DNA of 64,000 bases from Martelella mediterranea DSM 17316 (GTDB lineage Bacteria; Pseudomonadota; Alphaproteobacteria; Rhizobiales; Rhizobiaceae). The notes below the pieces were generated by a model. The model did not search any database, was not told where the DNA came from, and was given only the letters and a program-made list of their open reading frames with translations. This document shows positions 19,005-26,947 of this stretch, in pieces. How positions within the stretch are numbered: the first letter of the stretch is position 1; each line of letters begins with the position of its first letter. A program made the translations under genes and the position numbers. Where the stretch lies: assembly GCF_002043005.1 (NCBI RefSeq), contig NZ_CP020330.1:1386501-1450500 (forward strand). The letters run 5' to 3'.

Positions 19005-19660
19005 GCGCGGCGCTCCCATGCAAGAACGCCCGCCAACGCGATCAGCACGCCGCCGGCAATCGCCTCGAGCCACTGCACCACCCGTTCGGTGATGACCTTT
19101 GCAAGGGCGGAAAAGGCCAGCGCATAGATCAGCAGCACGGGAAGCTCCAGCAGCACCGAAACGCCGCCGAGCACCGCCATCTGCAAGGCCACCGGCCCGG
19201 CGGGATCGATGAACTGCGGCAGGATGGCGACGAAGAAGGCGAGGTTTTTCGGGTTCGCCGCCTGGACGCTGATGCCCTTCCAGTAGAGCTTCAGCGGCGG
19301 GGCCGTGATGCGGGGCGAGGCCTCGGCCGCGAGCGCAAGCGGGACATCGCCCTTCTCGCCGCTGCGCCATGCCCGCCACAGCGGCAGGATCATCCCGAGA
19401 CCGAGCCACGCCAGATAGACCGCGCCGACGATCTTCAGCACATAAAACAGCGTGGCGCTGGCGAGAATCAGCGAGGCGACGCCCGCCGCCGACAGCGCGA
19501 AATAGACGGCGTTGGTGGTGAGAATTCCCGCCGCCGCTGCCTGCGAGCGCCAGAAGCCCTGCCGCATCGACAGCCCGACCACCAGCAGCACCGCCGGGCC
19601 GGGCGAAAGACAGAGCAGGAATTCGGTCGCGGCGAAGGCCGCGATATTGGACCAATCCAT
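19001..19660 (-). CDS. LysE/RhtB-family exporter
   Basis: A 219-residue inner-membrane exporter with about six hydrophobic segments. The opening FLLCLSPGPAVLLVVGLSMR (near residue 14) is the LysE/RhtB signature, and ISVQAANPKNLAFFVAILPQ near residue 128 is another conserved block. The family exports amino acids and related small amines. It starts 3 bases after the dihydropyrimidinase stop and overlaps the NUDIX gene, so it belongs to the pyrimidine operon. Export of excess beta-alanine or beta-aminoisobutyrate, the pathway end products, is an attractive inference. Confidence 0.9.
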   Translation of the reverse strand: MDWSNIAAFAATEFLLCLSPGPAVLLVVGLSMRQGFWRSQAAAAGILTTNAVYFALSAAGVASLILASATLFYVLKIVGAVYLAWLGLGMILPLWRAWRSGEKGDVPLALAAEASPRITAPPLKLYWKGISVQAANPKNLAFFVAILPQFIDPAGPVALQMAVLGGVSVLLELPVLLIYALAFSALAKVITERVVQWLEAIAGGVLIALAGVLAWERRA

Positions 19661-19663
19661 GGC

Positions 19664-21118
19664 TCAGACCCCGGAGCGCGGAATGCCGGAACGCTCGACC
19701 TTGCGCGGCGCCACCAGTTCCTTCCAGGTGGAAAGTGCCTTGTTGACGGCGGTGAAGGGCTCGCGGGCGACGAACTTGCCGTGCCCTTCCTCGGTCTTCA
19801 CCGTCGCCTCCTCGACGACCACCTTGCCGCGTGACAGCGTGAAGCGCGGCAGGCCCTTCACATGCTTGCCCTCGAACACGTTGTAATCGATGGCCGATTG
19901 CTGGTTCGAAGCGGAAATCGTCTTCTCGCGGGCAGGGTCCCAGACCACGATATCGGCGTCCGAACCCACCAGAATCGCGCCCTTTTTCGGGTAGATGTTG
20001 AGGATTTTCGCGATATTTGTGGAGGTGACGGCGACGAACTCGTTCATCGTCAGCCGGCCCGTTGCCACACCATATGTCCACAGCATCGGTAGCCGGTCTT
20101 CAAGGCCGCCGGTGCCGTTCGGGATCTTGGTGAAATCGCCGATGCCGGTGCGCTTCTGGTCGGTGGTAAACGCGCAATGGTCGGTGGCGACGCAGGAGAG
20201 CGACCCCGCCTGAAGCCCGGCCCAGAGACTGTCCTGATGCATCTTGTTGCGGAATGGCGGCGACATCACCCGGCGGGCGGAATGGTCCCAGTCCTTGTCG
20301 AAATACTCGCTTTCATCGAGCGTGAGATGCTGGATCAGCGGCTCGCCATAGACCCGCATCCCCTTCTGGCGCGCGCGGCGGATCGCCTCGTGGCTCTGCT
20401 CGCAGGATGTGTGGACGACATAGAGCGGCACGCCGGCCATATCGGCGATCATGATCGCGCGGTTGGTGGCCTCGCCCTCCACTTCCGGGGGACGCGAATA
20501 GGCATGGCCTTCCGGGCCGTCATTGCCCTCGGCGAGCAGCTTCGCTTGCATGCTGGCCACCACGTCGCCGTTTTCGGCATGCACCAGCGGCAGCGCGCCA
20601 AGCTCGGCGCAGCGCTGGAACGAGGCATACATCTCGTCGTCATTCACCATCAGCGCGCCCTTGTAGGCCATGAAATGCTTGAAGGTGTTGATGCCCTTGT
20701 CCTTGACGATGGTTTCCATCTCCTCGAACACCTGTTTGTCCCACCAGGTGATCGCCATGTGGAAGGAATAGTCGCAGTTCGCCAGCGTCGACTTGTTGTC
20801 CCAGCGTTTCAGCGCGTCGAGCAGCGATTGGCCGGGATCGGGCAGGCAGAAATCAACCACCATGGTGGTGCCGCCGGCGACGGCGGCGCGGGTGCCGCTT
20901 TCGAAATTGTCCGACGAATAAGTGCCCATGAACGGCATTTCTAGATGGACATGCGGATCGATGCCGCCGGGCATGACATAGCAGCCGGTGGCATCCAGCG
21001 TTTCGTCGCCGGAAAGATCGGGCCCGATCGCGATGATCGTGCCGCCCTCGATCTTCACATCGGCCTTGTAGGTGAGGTCCGCGGTCACGACCGTGCCGCC
21101 CTTGATGACTGTGCTCAT
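19664..21118 (-). CDS. hydA: Dihydropyrimidinase (D-hydantoinase)
   Basis: Cyclic amidohydrolase of 484 residues that opens dihydrouracil or dihydrothymine to the N-carbamoyl-beta-amino acid; it also acts on hydantoins. Metal ligands are present: GGIDPHVHLEMPF (HxH), the lysine carbamylated in TFKHFMAYKGALM, VHAENGD, YVVHTSCEQSHEA and the aspartate in CVATDHCAFT. ATG 21118 (MSTVIKGGTVVTADL) is taken as start; ATG 21133 is possible. It is the second step of the reductive pyrimidine pathway, between PreTA and the amidohydrolase at 21933, and is followed 3 bases later by a LysE exporter gene. Confidence 0.95.
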   Translation of the reverse strand: MSTVIKGGTVVTADLTYKADVKIEGGTIIAIGPDLSGDETLDATGCYVMPGGIDPHVHLEMPFMGTYSSDNFESGTRAAVAGGTTMVVDFCLPDPGQSLLDALKRWDNKSTLANCDYSFHMAITWWDKQVFEEMETIVKDKGINTFKHFMAYKGALMVNDDEMYASFQRCAELGALPLVHAENGDVVASMQAKLLAEGNDGPEGHAYSRPPEVEGEATNRAIMIADMAGVPLYVVHTSCEQSHEAIRRARQKGMRVYGEPLIQHLTLDESEYFDKDWDHSARRVMSPPFRNKMHQDSLWAGLQAGSLSCVATDHCAFTTDQKRTGIGDFTKIPNGTGGLEDRLPMLWTYGVATGRLTMNEFVAVTSTNIAKILNIYPKKGAILVGSDADIVVWDPAREKTISASNQQSAIDYNVFEGKHVKGLPRFTLSRGKVVVEEATVKTEEGHGKFVAREPFTAVNKALSTWKELVAPRKVERSGIPRSGV

Positions 21119-21172
21119 AACTGTTCCCTTCATGCTTTCAACGGGCGGTTTTCCGCTTCTCATTATTTCTGT

Positions 21173-21373
21173 TCACTTGATCCGCCATTTTGGCCGCGGC
21201 GGAATGTTGTCTTCAAGACCCTTCGGTGTGCTCGTGGGATTCGGCCTGTTCACGCCGCGGCTTTTCGCCGGCCCGGTGAGTTTTTGCGGTGCGGTATCGG
21301 CGGTGACCGACGAGGCGGGTTTGGCGCCGATGAAGCCGCGGGAGCGGAGCGGGGGCTTTTGCGTGGACTTCAT
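21173..21373 (-). CDS. Small basic proline-rich hypothetical protein
   Basis: A 66-codon open frame whose ATG overlaps the stop of the DUF559 gene (ATGA). The product is basic and rich in proline, serine and threonine (for example KPPLRSRGFIGAKPASSV) and looks disordered; no family is recognised. The ATGA overlap, common for real genes in this locus, is the main support. A chance reading frame in GC-rich DNA is equally possible. Confidence 0.35.
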   Translation of the reverse strand: MKSTQKPPLRSRGFIGAKPASSVTADTAPQKLTGPAKSRGVNRPNPTSTPKGLEDNIPPRPKWRIK

Positions 21374-21762
21374 AGGATTTGCTCCGTGGCAGGGTGGAAC
21401 CGTGTGACGTCGCAGGCTTCGGTCAAGCGGTTTTCGAGAATGGCGATAATGGTTTCGAGCACATCGTCTCTTTCTCTAAGTACTTCTTCGTTCCAGAATC
21501 GTATAACTGAAAAGCCCGCTCTGTTGATGTAACGCGTCCTCTCCACATCTCTCGTGTTTTCGGCATGTTGCGCGCCATCCAGTTCAACAACAAGCGCTTT
21601 TTCCCGGCAGGCGAAATCGGTGACGTAGGGACCGATCGGATACTGCCTGACAAACTTGAAACCGTTCAGATTGCGATTCCGAAGTTCGCGCCACAGCAGC
21701 TTTTCGGCGTCCGTTTCGTTGCGGCGCAGCGTTCGGGCAAACTGGGTGCGCGTGCTTGGCAT
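21370..21762 (-). CDS. DUF559 endonuclease-like protein (Vsr/PD-(D/E)xK fold)
   Basis: A 130-residue protein of the DUF559 family, related to very-short-patch-repair endonucleases. Typical segments are LRRNETDAEKLLWRELRNR near residue 12, YPIGPYVTDFACREKALVVE near 41 and GFSVIRFWNEEVL near 83, giving the D...E-x-D/H arrangement of PD-(D/E)xK nucleases (TDF, VELDGAQH). Function is uncharacterised in most species. It sits inside the pyrimidine gene cluster, between hydA and the amidohydrolase, flanked by a palindromic repeat. It looks like a mobile cargo gene without a metabolic role. Confidence 0.85.
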   Translation of the reverse strand: MPSTRTQFARTLRRNETDAEKLLWRELRNRNLNGFKFVRQYPIGPYVTDFACREKALVVELDGAQHAENTRDVERTRYINRAGFSVIRFWNEEVLRERDDVLETIIAILENRLTEACDVTRFHPATEQIL

Positions 21763-21765
21763 GAG

Positions 21766-21921
21766 CCCCCCTCATCCGGCCTTCGGCCACCTTCTCCCCT
21801 CAGGGGAGAAGGGGCGGCGCTTCGCGTCCAATGACAGTGCTCGTTGGTTATTCAGAGTACGCCCCACGCTCCCCCTCTCCCCGTGGGGAGAGGGTGGCGC
21901 GCATGCGCCGGGTGAGGGAAC
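21766..21921. repeat. Second type of intergenic palindromic repeat
   Basis: A palindromic mosaic unlike the RIME-type copies. The left arm is CCCTCATCCGGCCTTCGGCC with TTCTCCCCTCAGGGGAGAA. The right arm is CTCTCCCCGTGGGGAGAG with GGTGGCGCGCATGCGCC and GGGTGAGGG. The outer arms CCCTCA/TGAGGG are complementary. It fills the gap between the amidohydrolase and DUF559 genes. Such GC-rich palindromes are common in rhizobial intergenic space and may stabilise or terminate mRNA. Confidence 0.75.
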
Positions 21922-21932
21922 GGCGCCTGCGA

Positions 21933-23180
21933 TCATTCCACAATCTCCGCCGTCTTCAGCACCGCCCTGAGCAGCACATCCGCGCCGGCGACAGCCCATT
22001 CCTTGGAAATCTCCTCGGCCTCGTTATGCGACAACCCCCCGACGCAGGGGCACATCACCATGGTGGCGGGAGCGACCTTGGCGGCCCAGCAGGCATCGTG
22101 GCCGGCGCCGGAGACGATGTCCATATGGCTGTAGCCGAGCTCGACAGCCGCCTCGCGGACATTGCCGACGAGTTCCGGATCGAAGGTGACGGGGTCGAAA
22201 TGGCCGACCGCCTCGACCGAACAGCCGACGCCGAGGTCCGCGCAGATTTCGGCGGCCTGCTTCTCGATCGCGGCGCGCATGCCGTCGAGCTTGTCCTGAT
22301 CGACGGTGCGGATATCGACGGTGAAGGTCACCGTGCCGGGCAGCACATTGCGGGAGTTCGGCTTGAACACCATCTGGCCGACGCCGCCGACGGCGTTGGG
22401 CTGGGCGTCCATCGCCACCTTCTGCACCATCTCTAGAATGCGCGCCATCGCAAGGCCGGCATTGACGCGCATGGCCATCGGCGTCGAGCCGGTATGGGCC
22501 TCCTTGCCGGTGAGCGTGAATTCCAGCCACCACAGGCCCTGACAGTGGGTGACGACGCCGATCTGCTTTTGCTCGGCCTCCAGGATCGGGCCCTGCTCGA
22601 TATGGTATTCGTAATAGGCGTGCATCTTGCGCGCGCCGACCTCCTCATCGCCGATCCAGTCGATCCGCTTCAGTTCGTCGCCGAAGCTTTTTCCCTCGTG
22701 GTCCTTGCGGCCATAGGCATAGTCGAGGGTCAGCTCACCGGCGAAGACGCCGGACGCCATCATCGCGGGGGCAAAGCGCGCGCCTTCCTCATTGGTCCAG
22801 TTGGTCACCACGATCGGGTGCTTGGTCTTGATGTCGAGATCGTTGAGCGTACGCACGAGTTCCAGCGCCGAGAGCACGCCGAGCACGCCGTCATATTTGC
22901 CGCCGGTCGGCTGGGTGTCGAGATGGCTGCCGACATAGACGGGGAGCGCATCCGGGTCGGTTCCGGGCCGCGTCATGAACATCGTGCCCATCTTGTCGAC
23001 GCCCATGGAAAGCCCGGCTTCGTCGCACCATGTCTTGAACAGCGCGCGGCCCTCGGCATCCGCGTCGGTCAGCGTCTGGCGGTTGTTGCCGCCGGCGACC
23101 CCGGGGCCGATCTTCGCCATTTCCATGAGCGCGTCCCAAAGGCGGTCGCCATTGATCCGCATGTTTTCGCCTGCCGCCAT
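21933..23180 (-). CDS. hyuC: N-carbamoyl-beta-alanine amidohydrolase (beta-ureidopropionase, M20-type hydrolase)
   Basis: Zinc- or manganese-dependent amidohydrolase of 415 residues that cleaves N-carbamoyl-beta-alanine to beta-alanine, ammonia and CO2, the last step of reductive pyrimidine breakdown. Metal-site motifs are YVGSHLDTQPTGGKYDGVLG near residue 82, NWTNEEGARFAPAM near 119, and YYEYHIEQGPILE near 190; GAGHDACWAAKVAP and GGLSHNEAEE lie near the C-terminus. ATG 23180 follows GGGGAGCAAAAA; an upstream ATG at 23210 is weaker. N-carbamoyl-amino-acid (hydantoin) activity is also possible. A RutR-like operator lies 51 bases upstream. Confidence 0.93.
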   Translation of the reverse strand: MAAGENMRINGDRLWDALMEMAKIGPGVAGGNNRQTLTDADAEGRALFKTWCDEAGLSMGVDKMGTMFMTRPGTDPDALPVYVGSHLDTQPTGGKYDGVLGVLSALELVRTLNDLDIKTKHPIVVTNWTNEEGARFAPAMMASGVFAGELTLDYAYGRKDHEGKSFGDELKRIDWIGDEEVGARKMHAYYEYHIEQGPILEAEQKQIGVVTHCQGLWWLEFTLTGKEAHTGSTPMAMRVNAGLAMARILEMVQKVAMDAQPNAVGGVGQMVFKPNSRNVLPGTVTFTVDIRTVDQDKLDGMRAAIEKQAAEICADLGVGCSVEAVGHFDPVTFDPELVGNVREAAVELGYSHMDIVSGAGHDACWAAKVAPATMVMCPCVGGLSHNEAEEISKEWAVAGADVLLRAVLKTAEIVE

Positions 23181-23230
23181 TTTTTGCTCCCCTGTTCCCA
23201 TTTGCGCCATTGCGGCGTCTGTGGTGTTTT

Positions 23231-23246
23231 TGACCGGTTGGTAAAC
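23231..23246. promoter_or_regulatory. RutR-like operator between hyuC and rutR
   Basis: TTGACCGGTTGGTAAA matches the E. coli RutR consensus TTGACCA-NN-TGGTCAA at 12 of 14 defined positions. It lies in the divergent region, 51 bases upstream of hyuC and 148 bases upstream of rutR, so it could control both. A related sequence occurs upstream of preT (29683-29698). Confidence 0.75.
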
Positions 23247-23393
23247 TTTACAGCTTCCATCGCAAGGCTCAAGAGATCAATATGAAATTCGGCGGCTAAT
23301 TTGGCAGAAATTGCCCAGCTTTTCGGCATGAATTGATTTTGGGCAGAAACAGTCTATGGAATGCTGGGCGGAACGAGAAGAAAGCGGGCGAAA

Positions 23394-24029
23394 ATGACGG
23401 CACGGGCGGCGAAGACGCAGAGGCGCACACGCATCCAGGTTGCGAAGGAAGAGGTGATTCTCGAAGCCGCCCTCGACGTGTTTTCGGCAAACGGCTTCCG
23501 CGGCGCCACGGTGGATCAGATCGCCGAGGCCGCCGGCATGTCCAAGCCCAACGTGCTCTATTATTTCCGCTCCAAGGAGGCGATGTTTTCGGCCCTGATC
23601 GAGAGCGTGATGGACATCTGGCTCGATCCGCTCAGGGTTTTCGACGTCGACAAGGATCCGGAGGCGGAGTTGCGCTCCTACATCCGCCGCAAGCTGGAGA
23701 TGGCCCGGGATTTTCCCCGCGAAAGCCGGCTGTTCGCCAATGAAGTGATCCAGGGGGCGCCCAATACCGAGGCCTTTCTGAAGGGCGATCTGAAGGATCT
23801 GGTCGATGAAAAGGCCAAGGTCATCCGCGCCTGGCAGAAGGCCGGCAAGCTGCGCAAGGTCGACCCCTACCACCTGATCTTCTCGATCTGGGCGACCACC
23901 CAGCATTACGCCGATTTCGATGTCCAGGTGCGCGCGGTCCTCGGCGAAGGACTGGCGGGCGAGGGCCGGTTCGAGGATGCGGCGCGCTACCTCGAAACGC
24001 TGTTCGTCAACGGGCTGATCGTGCGGTGA
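23394..24029 (+). CDS. rutR: TetR-family regulator RutR
   Basis: Pyrimidine-responsive repressor of 211 residues. The helix-turn-helix region is ILEAALDVFSANGFRGATVD followed by AEAAGMSKPNVLYYFRSKEA. The ligand domain keeps RutR-like blocks: DIWLDPLRVF, SRLFANEVIQGAP, DLKDLVDEKAKVIRAW and LIFSIWATTQHYADF, in the same order and length as E. coli RutR, which releases DNA on binding uracil or thymine. ATG 23394 aligns with the RutR start; ATG 23361 is possible but its extra residues look non-native. It is divergent from hyuC across a RutR-like box and convergent with the c-di-GMP gene, 9 bases away. Confidence 0.92.
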   Translation: MTARAAKTQRRTRIQVAKEEVILEAALDVFSANGFRGATVDQIAEAAGMSKPNVLYYFRSKEAMFSALIESVMDIWLDPLRVFDVDKDPEAELRSYIRRKLEMARDFPRESRLFANEVIQGAPNTEAFLKGDLKDLVDEKAKVIRAWQKAGKLRKVDPYHLIFSIWATTQHYADFDVQVRAVLGEGLAGEGRFEDAARYLETLFVNGLIVR

Positions 24030-24038
24030 GTTCGACCG

Positions 24039-26729
24039 TCAATCCGCTTCCGGCGGATCGGCGCTGAGGTCGAACTGTTCCACCCATCGGCGCGCCCGCG
24101 CGAAGCGCTGGAACGCCTCGTTGTCGAGCGGCGGGGCGAAGAAGAAGCCCTGAAACGCGTCGACGCCGAGGTCGCGCAGGATCCTGGCGTGTTCCAGCGT
24201 CTCCACGCCCTCGGCGATCACCTCGATGCCGAGCGCCTGGCCGATCTCGACGATCGAGGCGACCAGCCGGCGCTGGCTCTGGCCGGTGGTGATCGGAAAC
24301 ACAAGCTGCCGGTCGATCTTCAGGCGTTTCGGCTCAAGCGCGAGCAGGCTCAGGATCGAAGCATAGCCGGTGCCGAAATCGTCGATTTCGACATCGACGC
24401 CGAGGGCCTTGATCTGGGCGACGCTGGTTTCCAGGCTGGTGCCCTGCTCGTCGAAGGAGATCGATTCAAGCAGTTCGAGGCATAGCGAACCGGGTATCGG
24501 CGCAATCTCCCTAATGCTTTCCAGAAGTCCGGGATCGACAAGGCGCTGAGCGGAGATGTTGACGGAAACATGCGGCACGGCGATGCCCATTTCACACCAG
24601 GCCCGGTGCTGGGCGGCGGCCTTCTTCAGCACCACGGCGTCGATGCGCGCAATCGAGCCGGTGGTCTCCGCGGTGGCGATGAAGTGACCCGGCGCCAGCA
24701 TGCCGCGCTCGGGATGACGCCAGCGCACAAGCGCCTCGGCGCCTTCGATTTCCAGCGTATGGGCTGAAATCTGCGGCTGGTAGAAAACCTGGAACTGGTC
24801 CCTCTCCAGCGCCACCAGCAATTCGTCGGCGACCTTCTTGTTGGTGATCGCGATGTTGCGCAGGGCGGCGTCGAAAACTACGGCCTGGTTGCGGCCCATG
24901 CGCTTGGCTTCGTAAAGCGCGATCCCGCCATTGACGAGGACGTCGCGCATCGATTTTGCCTCGTCATCCATCCAGGCGATGCCGACGCTCGCCGAAACCC
25001 GAACCTGATGCTCGCCATATTGCAGCGGTTTGCCAAGCGCGCGGATAATGTCTTGCGCGAGACGGGAAAGCCTTTCGACGTCGCCTTTCCAGTGCGTCAC
25101 CAGCGTGAATTCATCGCCGCCGACACGGGCCAGAAAATCCCTCGGCGCGGCGATCGAGCGCAGCATGTTCGCTGCATGACGCAGCATCGCATCGCCGGCG
25201 CTGTGGCCAAGCGTGTCGTTGATTTCCTTGAACCGGTCGAGATCGATATGAAGAACGGCGAAGGGTGGTTCCACCCCCGCCTTTTCGTCGCCCTTCACAA
25301 ACGCGGCTTCGAGGTAGCTGCGATTGGGCAGCTCGGTCAGTCCGTCATGAAGCGCGTTATGCCGCAAAACGGCCTGCGCGCGTTCCAGCTCCCGGTTTTT
25401 CTCCAGCGTTTGCGCATTCGCGCGCTTGATGTCCTCGTGCAGCCGGATGTCATCGGTGATGTCCCAGTTGACGCCGACCACATGCGTGCGACCGTCGATA
25501 TCCCGGTAGAACCCGCCAAAGACCTGGAGATGGCGGACGGAGCCATCGTCGAGAACGATGCGGAAATCGCTGCGGAAATTCTGCTCGGTGGCCAGGAAGC
25601 GCTCCAGCCGCTCGAATTCAAGCTGCCGGTCCTCCGGGTGCAGGTGGCGGGACCAGATTTCGACGCCGTTTCGACCGCAATCGGGGCGCTCGCCATAGAG
25701 CGCGTACATGCGCTCGTCCCAGATTGCCTCGCCGGTTTCGGCATCCATGTCCCAGACGCCGATGCGCGAGGCTTCCAGCGCGAACTGCATGCGTTGCGAC
25801 AACTGCTGGAGTTCCGCCTCGCGGGCGCGGAGCATCGTGATGTTGCGGTTGCGCTCGCGCATCAGCTTGGCGATGCCGAGCATGAAGACGATGATCAGGA
25901 TGCCGATCGAATCGATCAGGAGGTGACGGGAAATGCGCTGGCGCAAGGGCTCCTTCCAACCCTGCCGCGGAATGGCGGCGACCGTCCAGTTGGTGTTGGC
26001 GAGCGCGACCGTCTGCGTGACCGGCTCCCCGGCGAAGACGGCATCGCCGCCGGAAAGGACCTGGGCCGGTGCGTCGTCGTCTGCATCCTTGCGGATGGCC
26101 ATTATGAGATCCGGGTGGAGGGCGGCGAGCGTTTTGCCCGAAAGCAGGCGGTCGACGTTGATAAGAGCCGTGAGGATGCCCCAGGTTTCGCTTTCGGGGC
26201 CGTCGTAGAGCGGATAATAGGCCACCAGCGCATTGCCGCCCTGCACCAGCGGTATAGGTCCGTCGATGACGGGTTCGCGGGTCAGCAGCGCCTTTTCGAT
26301 GGCGGCCATCTGATCGGGGCGGTCCGCGTAGTTGAGGCCGATGGCCTCCCGGTTTTCGGCGAAGGGATAGACCATTTCGATGGTCATGTCGCGCGCGAGC
26401 GCCAGGCTCACCAGCGCCGAATCCTGAGCCAGTAGCTTGCCGGCGAGGTCTTCGAACCGGCGGGGCGAAATTTCCGGTTCGAGCGAAATCGCAAGTCCGA
26501 GCCCTTCCGCCAGCGTCAGGTTTTCGCGGATGCCGGCCGTTACCCTTGTACTGGAGAGAGCGACCTTTTCCGCAGTCTGCAGGCGAAGATTGCCGGTGAA
26601 GTCCGAATCCAGCGCGCGGTTGGTGAAATACATCGAGGCAAGCACCAGCGCCGTGGCCGAAACGGCCAGTATGTCGCTCGGGATGATGCCCCATCGTCTG
26701 GCTGCGGGGGTTTTCGCCGGTTCTACCAT
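24039..26729 (-). CDS. CHASE-PAS-GGDEF-EAL cyclic-di-GMP signalling protein
   Basis: Membrane-bound protein of 896 residues for making and/or degrading cyclic di-GMP. A first membrane helix is near residue 18, then a periplasmic CHASE-type sensor (about 50-265; MVYPFAENREAIGLNYADRP fits the family), a second helix near 275 (LIDSIGILIIVFMLGIAKLM), a PAS domain (about 310-440), GGDEF (about 460-620) with RVGGDEFTLV intact near 536, and EAL (about 640-880) with EALVRW near 664, IDDFGTGYAS and IAEGVETLEH. Both catalytic motifs look complete, so it may be bifunctional. An AT-rich promoter region lies upstream. It interrupts the pyrimidine locus; a functional link is not evident. Confidence 0.92.
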   Translation of the reverse strand: MVEPAKTPAARRWGIIPSDILAVSATALVLASMYFTNRALDSDFTGNLRLQTAEKVALSSTRVTAGIRENLTLAEGLGLAISLEPEISPRRFEDLAGKLLAQDSALVSLALARDMTIEMVYPFAENREAIGLNYADRPDQMAAIEKALLTREPVIDGPIPLVQGGNALVAYYPLYDGPESETWGILTALINVDRLLSGKTLAALHPDLIMAIRKDADDDAPAQVLSGGDAVFAGEPVTQTVALANTNWTVAAIPRQGWKEPLRQRISRHLLIDSIGILIIVFMLGIAKLMRERNRNITMLRAREAELQQLSQRMQFALEASRIGVWDMDAETGEAIWDERMYALYGERPDCGRNGVEIWSRHLHPEDRQLEFERLERFLATEQNFRSDFRIVLDDGSVRHLQVFGGFYRDIDGRTHVVGVNWDITDDIRLHEDIKRANAQTLEKNRELERAQAVLRHNALHDGLTELPNRSYLEAAFVKGDEKAGVEPPFAVLHIDLDRFKEINDTLGHSAGDAMLRHAANMLRSIAAPRDFLARVGGDEFTLVTHWKGDVERLSRLAQDIIRALGKPLQYGEHQVRVSASVGIAWMDDEAKSMRDVLVNGGIALYEAKRMGRNQAVVFDAALRNIAITNKKVADELLVALERDQFQVFYQPQISAHTLEIEGAEALVRWRHPERGMLAPGHFIATAETTGSIARIDAVVLKKAAAQHRAWCEMGIAVPHVSVNISAQRLVDPGLLESIREIAPIPGSLCLELLESISFDEQGTSLETSVAQIKALGVDVEIDDFGTGYASILSLLALEPKRLKIDRQLVFPITTGQSQRRLVASIVEIGQALGIEVIAEGVETLEHARILRDLGVDAFQGFFFAPPLDNEAFQRFARARRWVEQFDLSADPPEAD

Positions 26730-26779
26730 GCCGTCCCATCCATCTTATCCGGCAGTAAGCATCGCTCATGCAATGCGGA

Positions 26780-26899
26780 TAAAATGGGACTATAGATTTA
26801 AAAATTTAAAAAATAATATACAATGTAAATACTGGTGAATATTAATAGTTTATATTCATGTATTTTTCTGTGCTTATTTAATTTTAGCTAATTTAAAAA
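26780..26899. other. Strongly AT-rich intergenic island
   Basis: About 120 bases composed mostly of A and T runs (for example TTTAAAAATTTAAAAAATAA) in a window that is otherwise GC-rich. It lies 51 bases upstream of the CHASE-GGDEF-EAL gene and next to the preA terminator. It is a candidate promoter/operator for the c-di-GMP gene and a possible target for an AT-preferring protein such as MucR/Ros or IHF. Confidence 0.6.
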
Positions 26900-26926
26900 G
26901 AGTCGCGGACAAACTGCCCGCGACTC
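26895..26926 (-). terminator. Rho-independent terminator of the preTA operon
   Basis: On the minus strand GAGTCGCGG and CCGCGACTC form a perfect 9-bp stem with a 9-base loop, followed by TTTTTAAATT. It lies 21 bases after the preA stop and is the clearest terminator on this strand. Confidence 0.9.
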
Positions 26927-26947
26927 TCTGTGTCTCGTAACGTTTTC

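Noticed and set aside
18582..20081. One 499-codon minus-strand frame apparently fusing upstream sequence to the NUDIX protein
   Set aside because: Only the last 140 codons (from 19004) are the NUDIX protein; the rest runs antiframe through lysE and hydA, which are complete genes.
21072..21407. 111-codon plus-strand frame opposite the proline-rich small ORF
   Set aside because: It overlaps the hydA promoter region and two minus-strand genes, with no family similarity.
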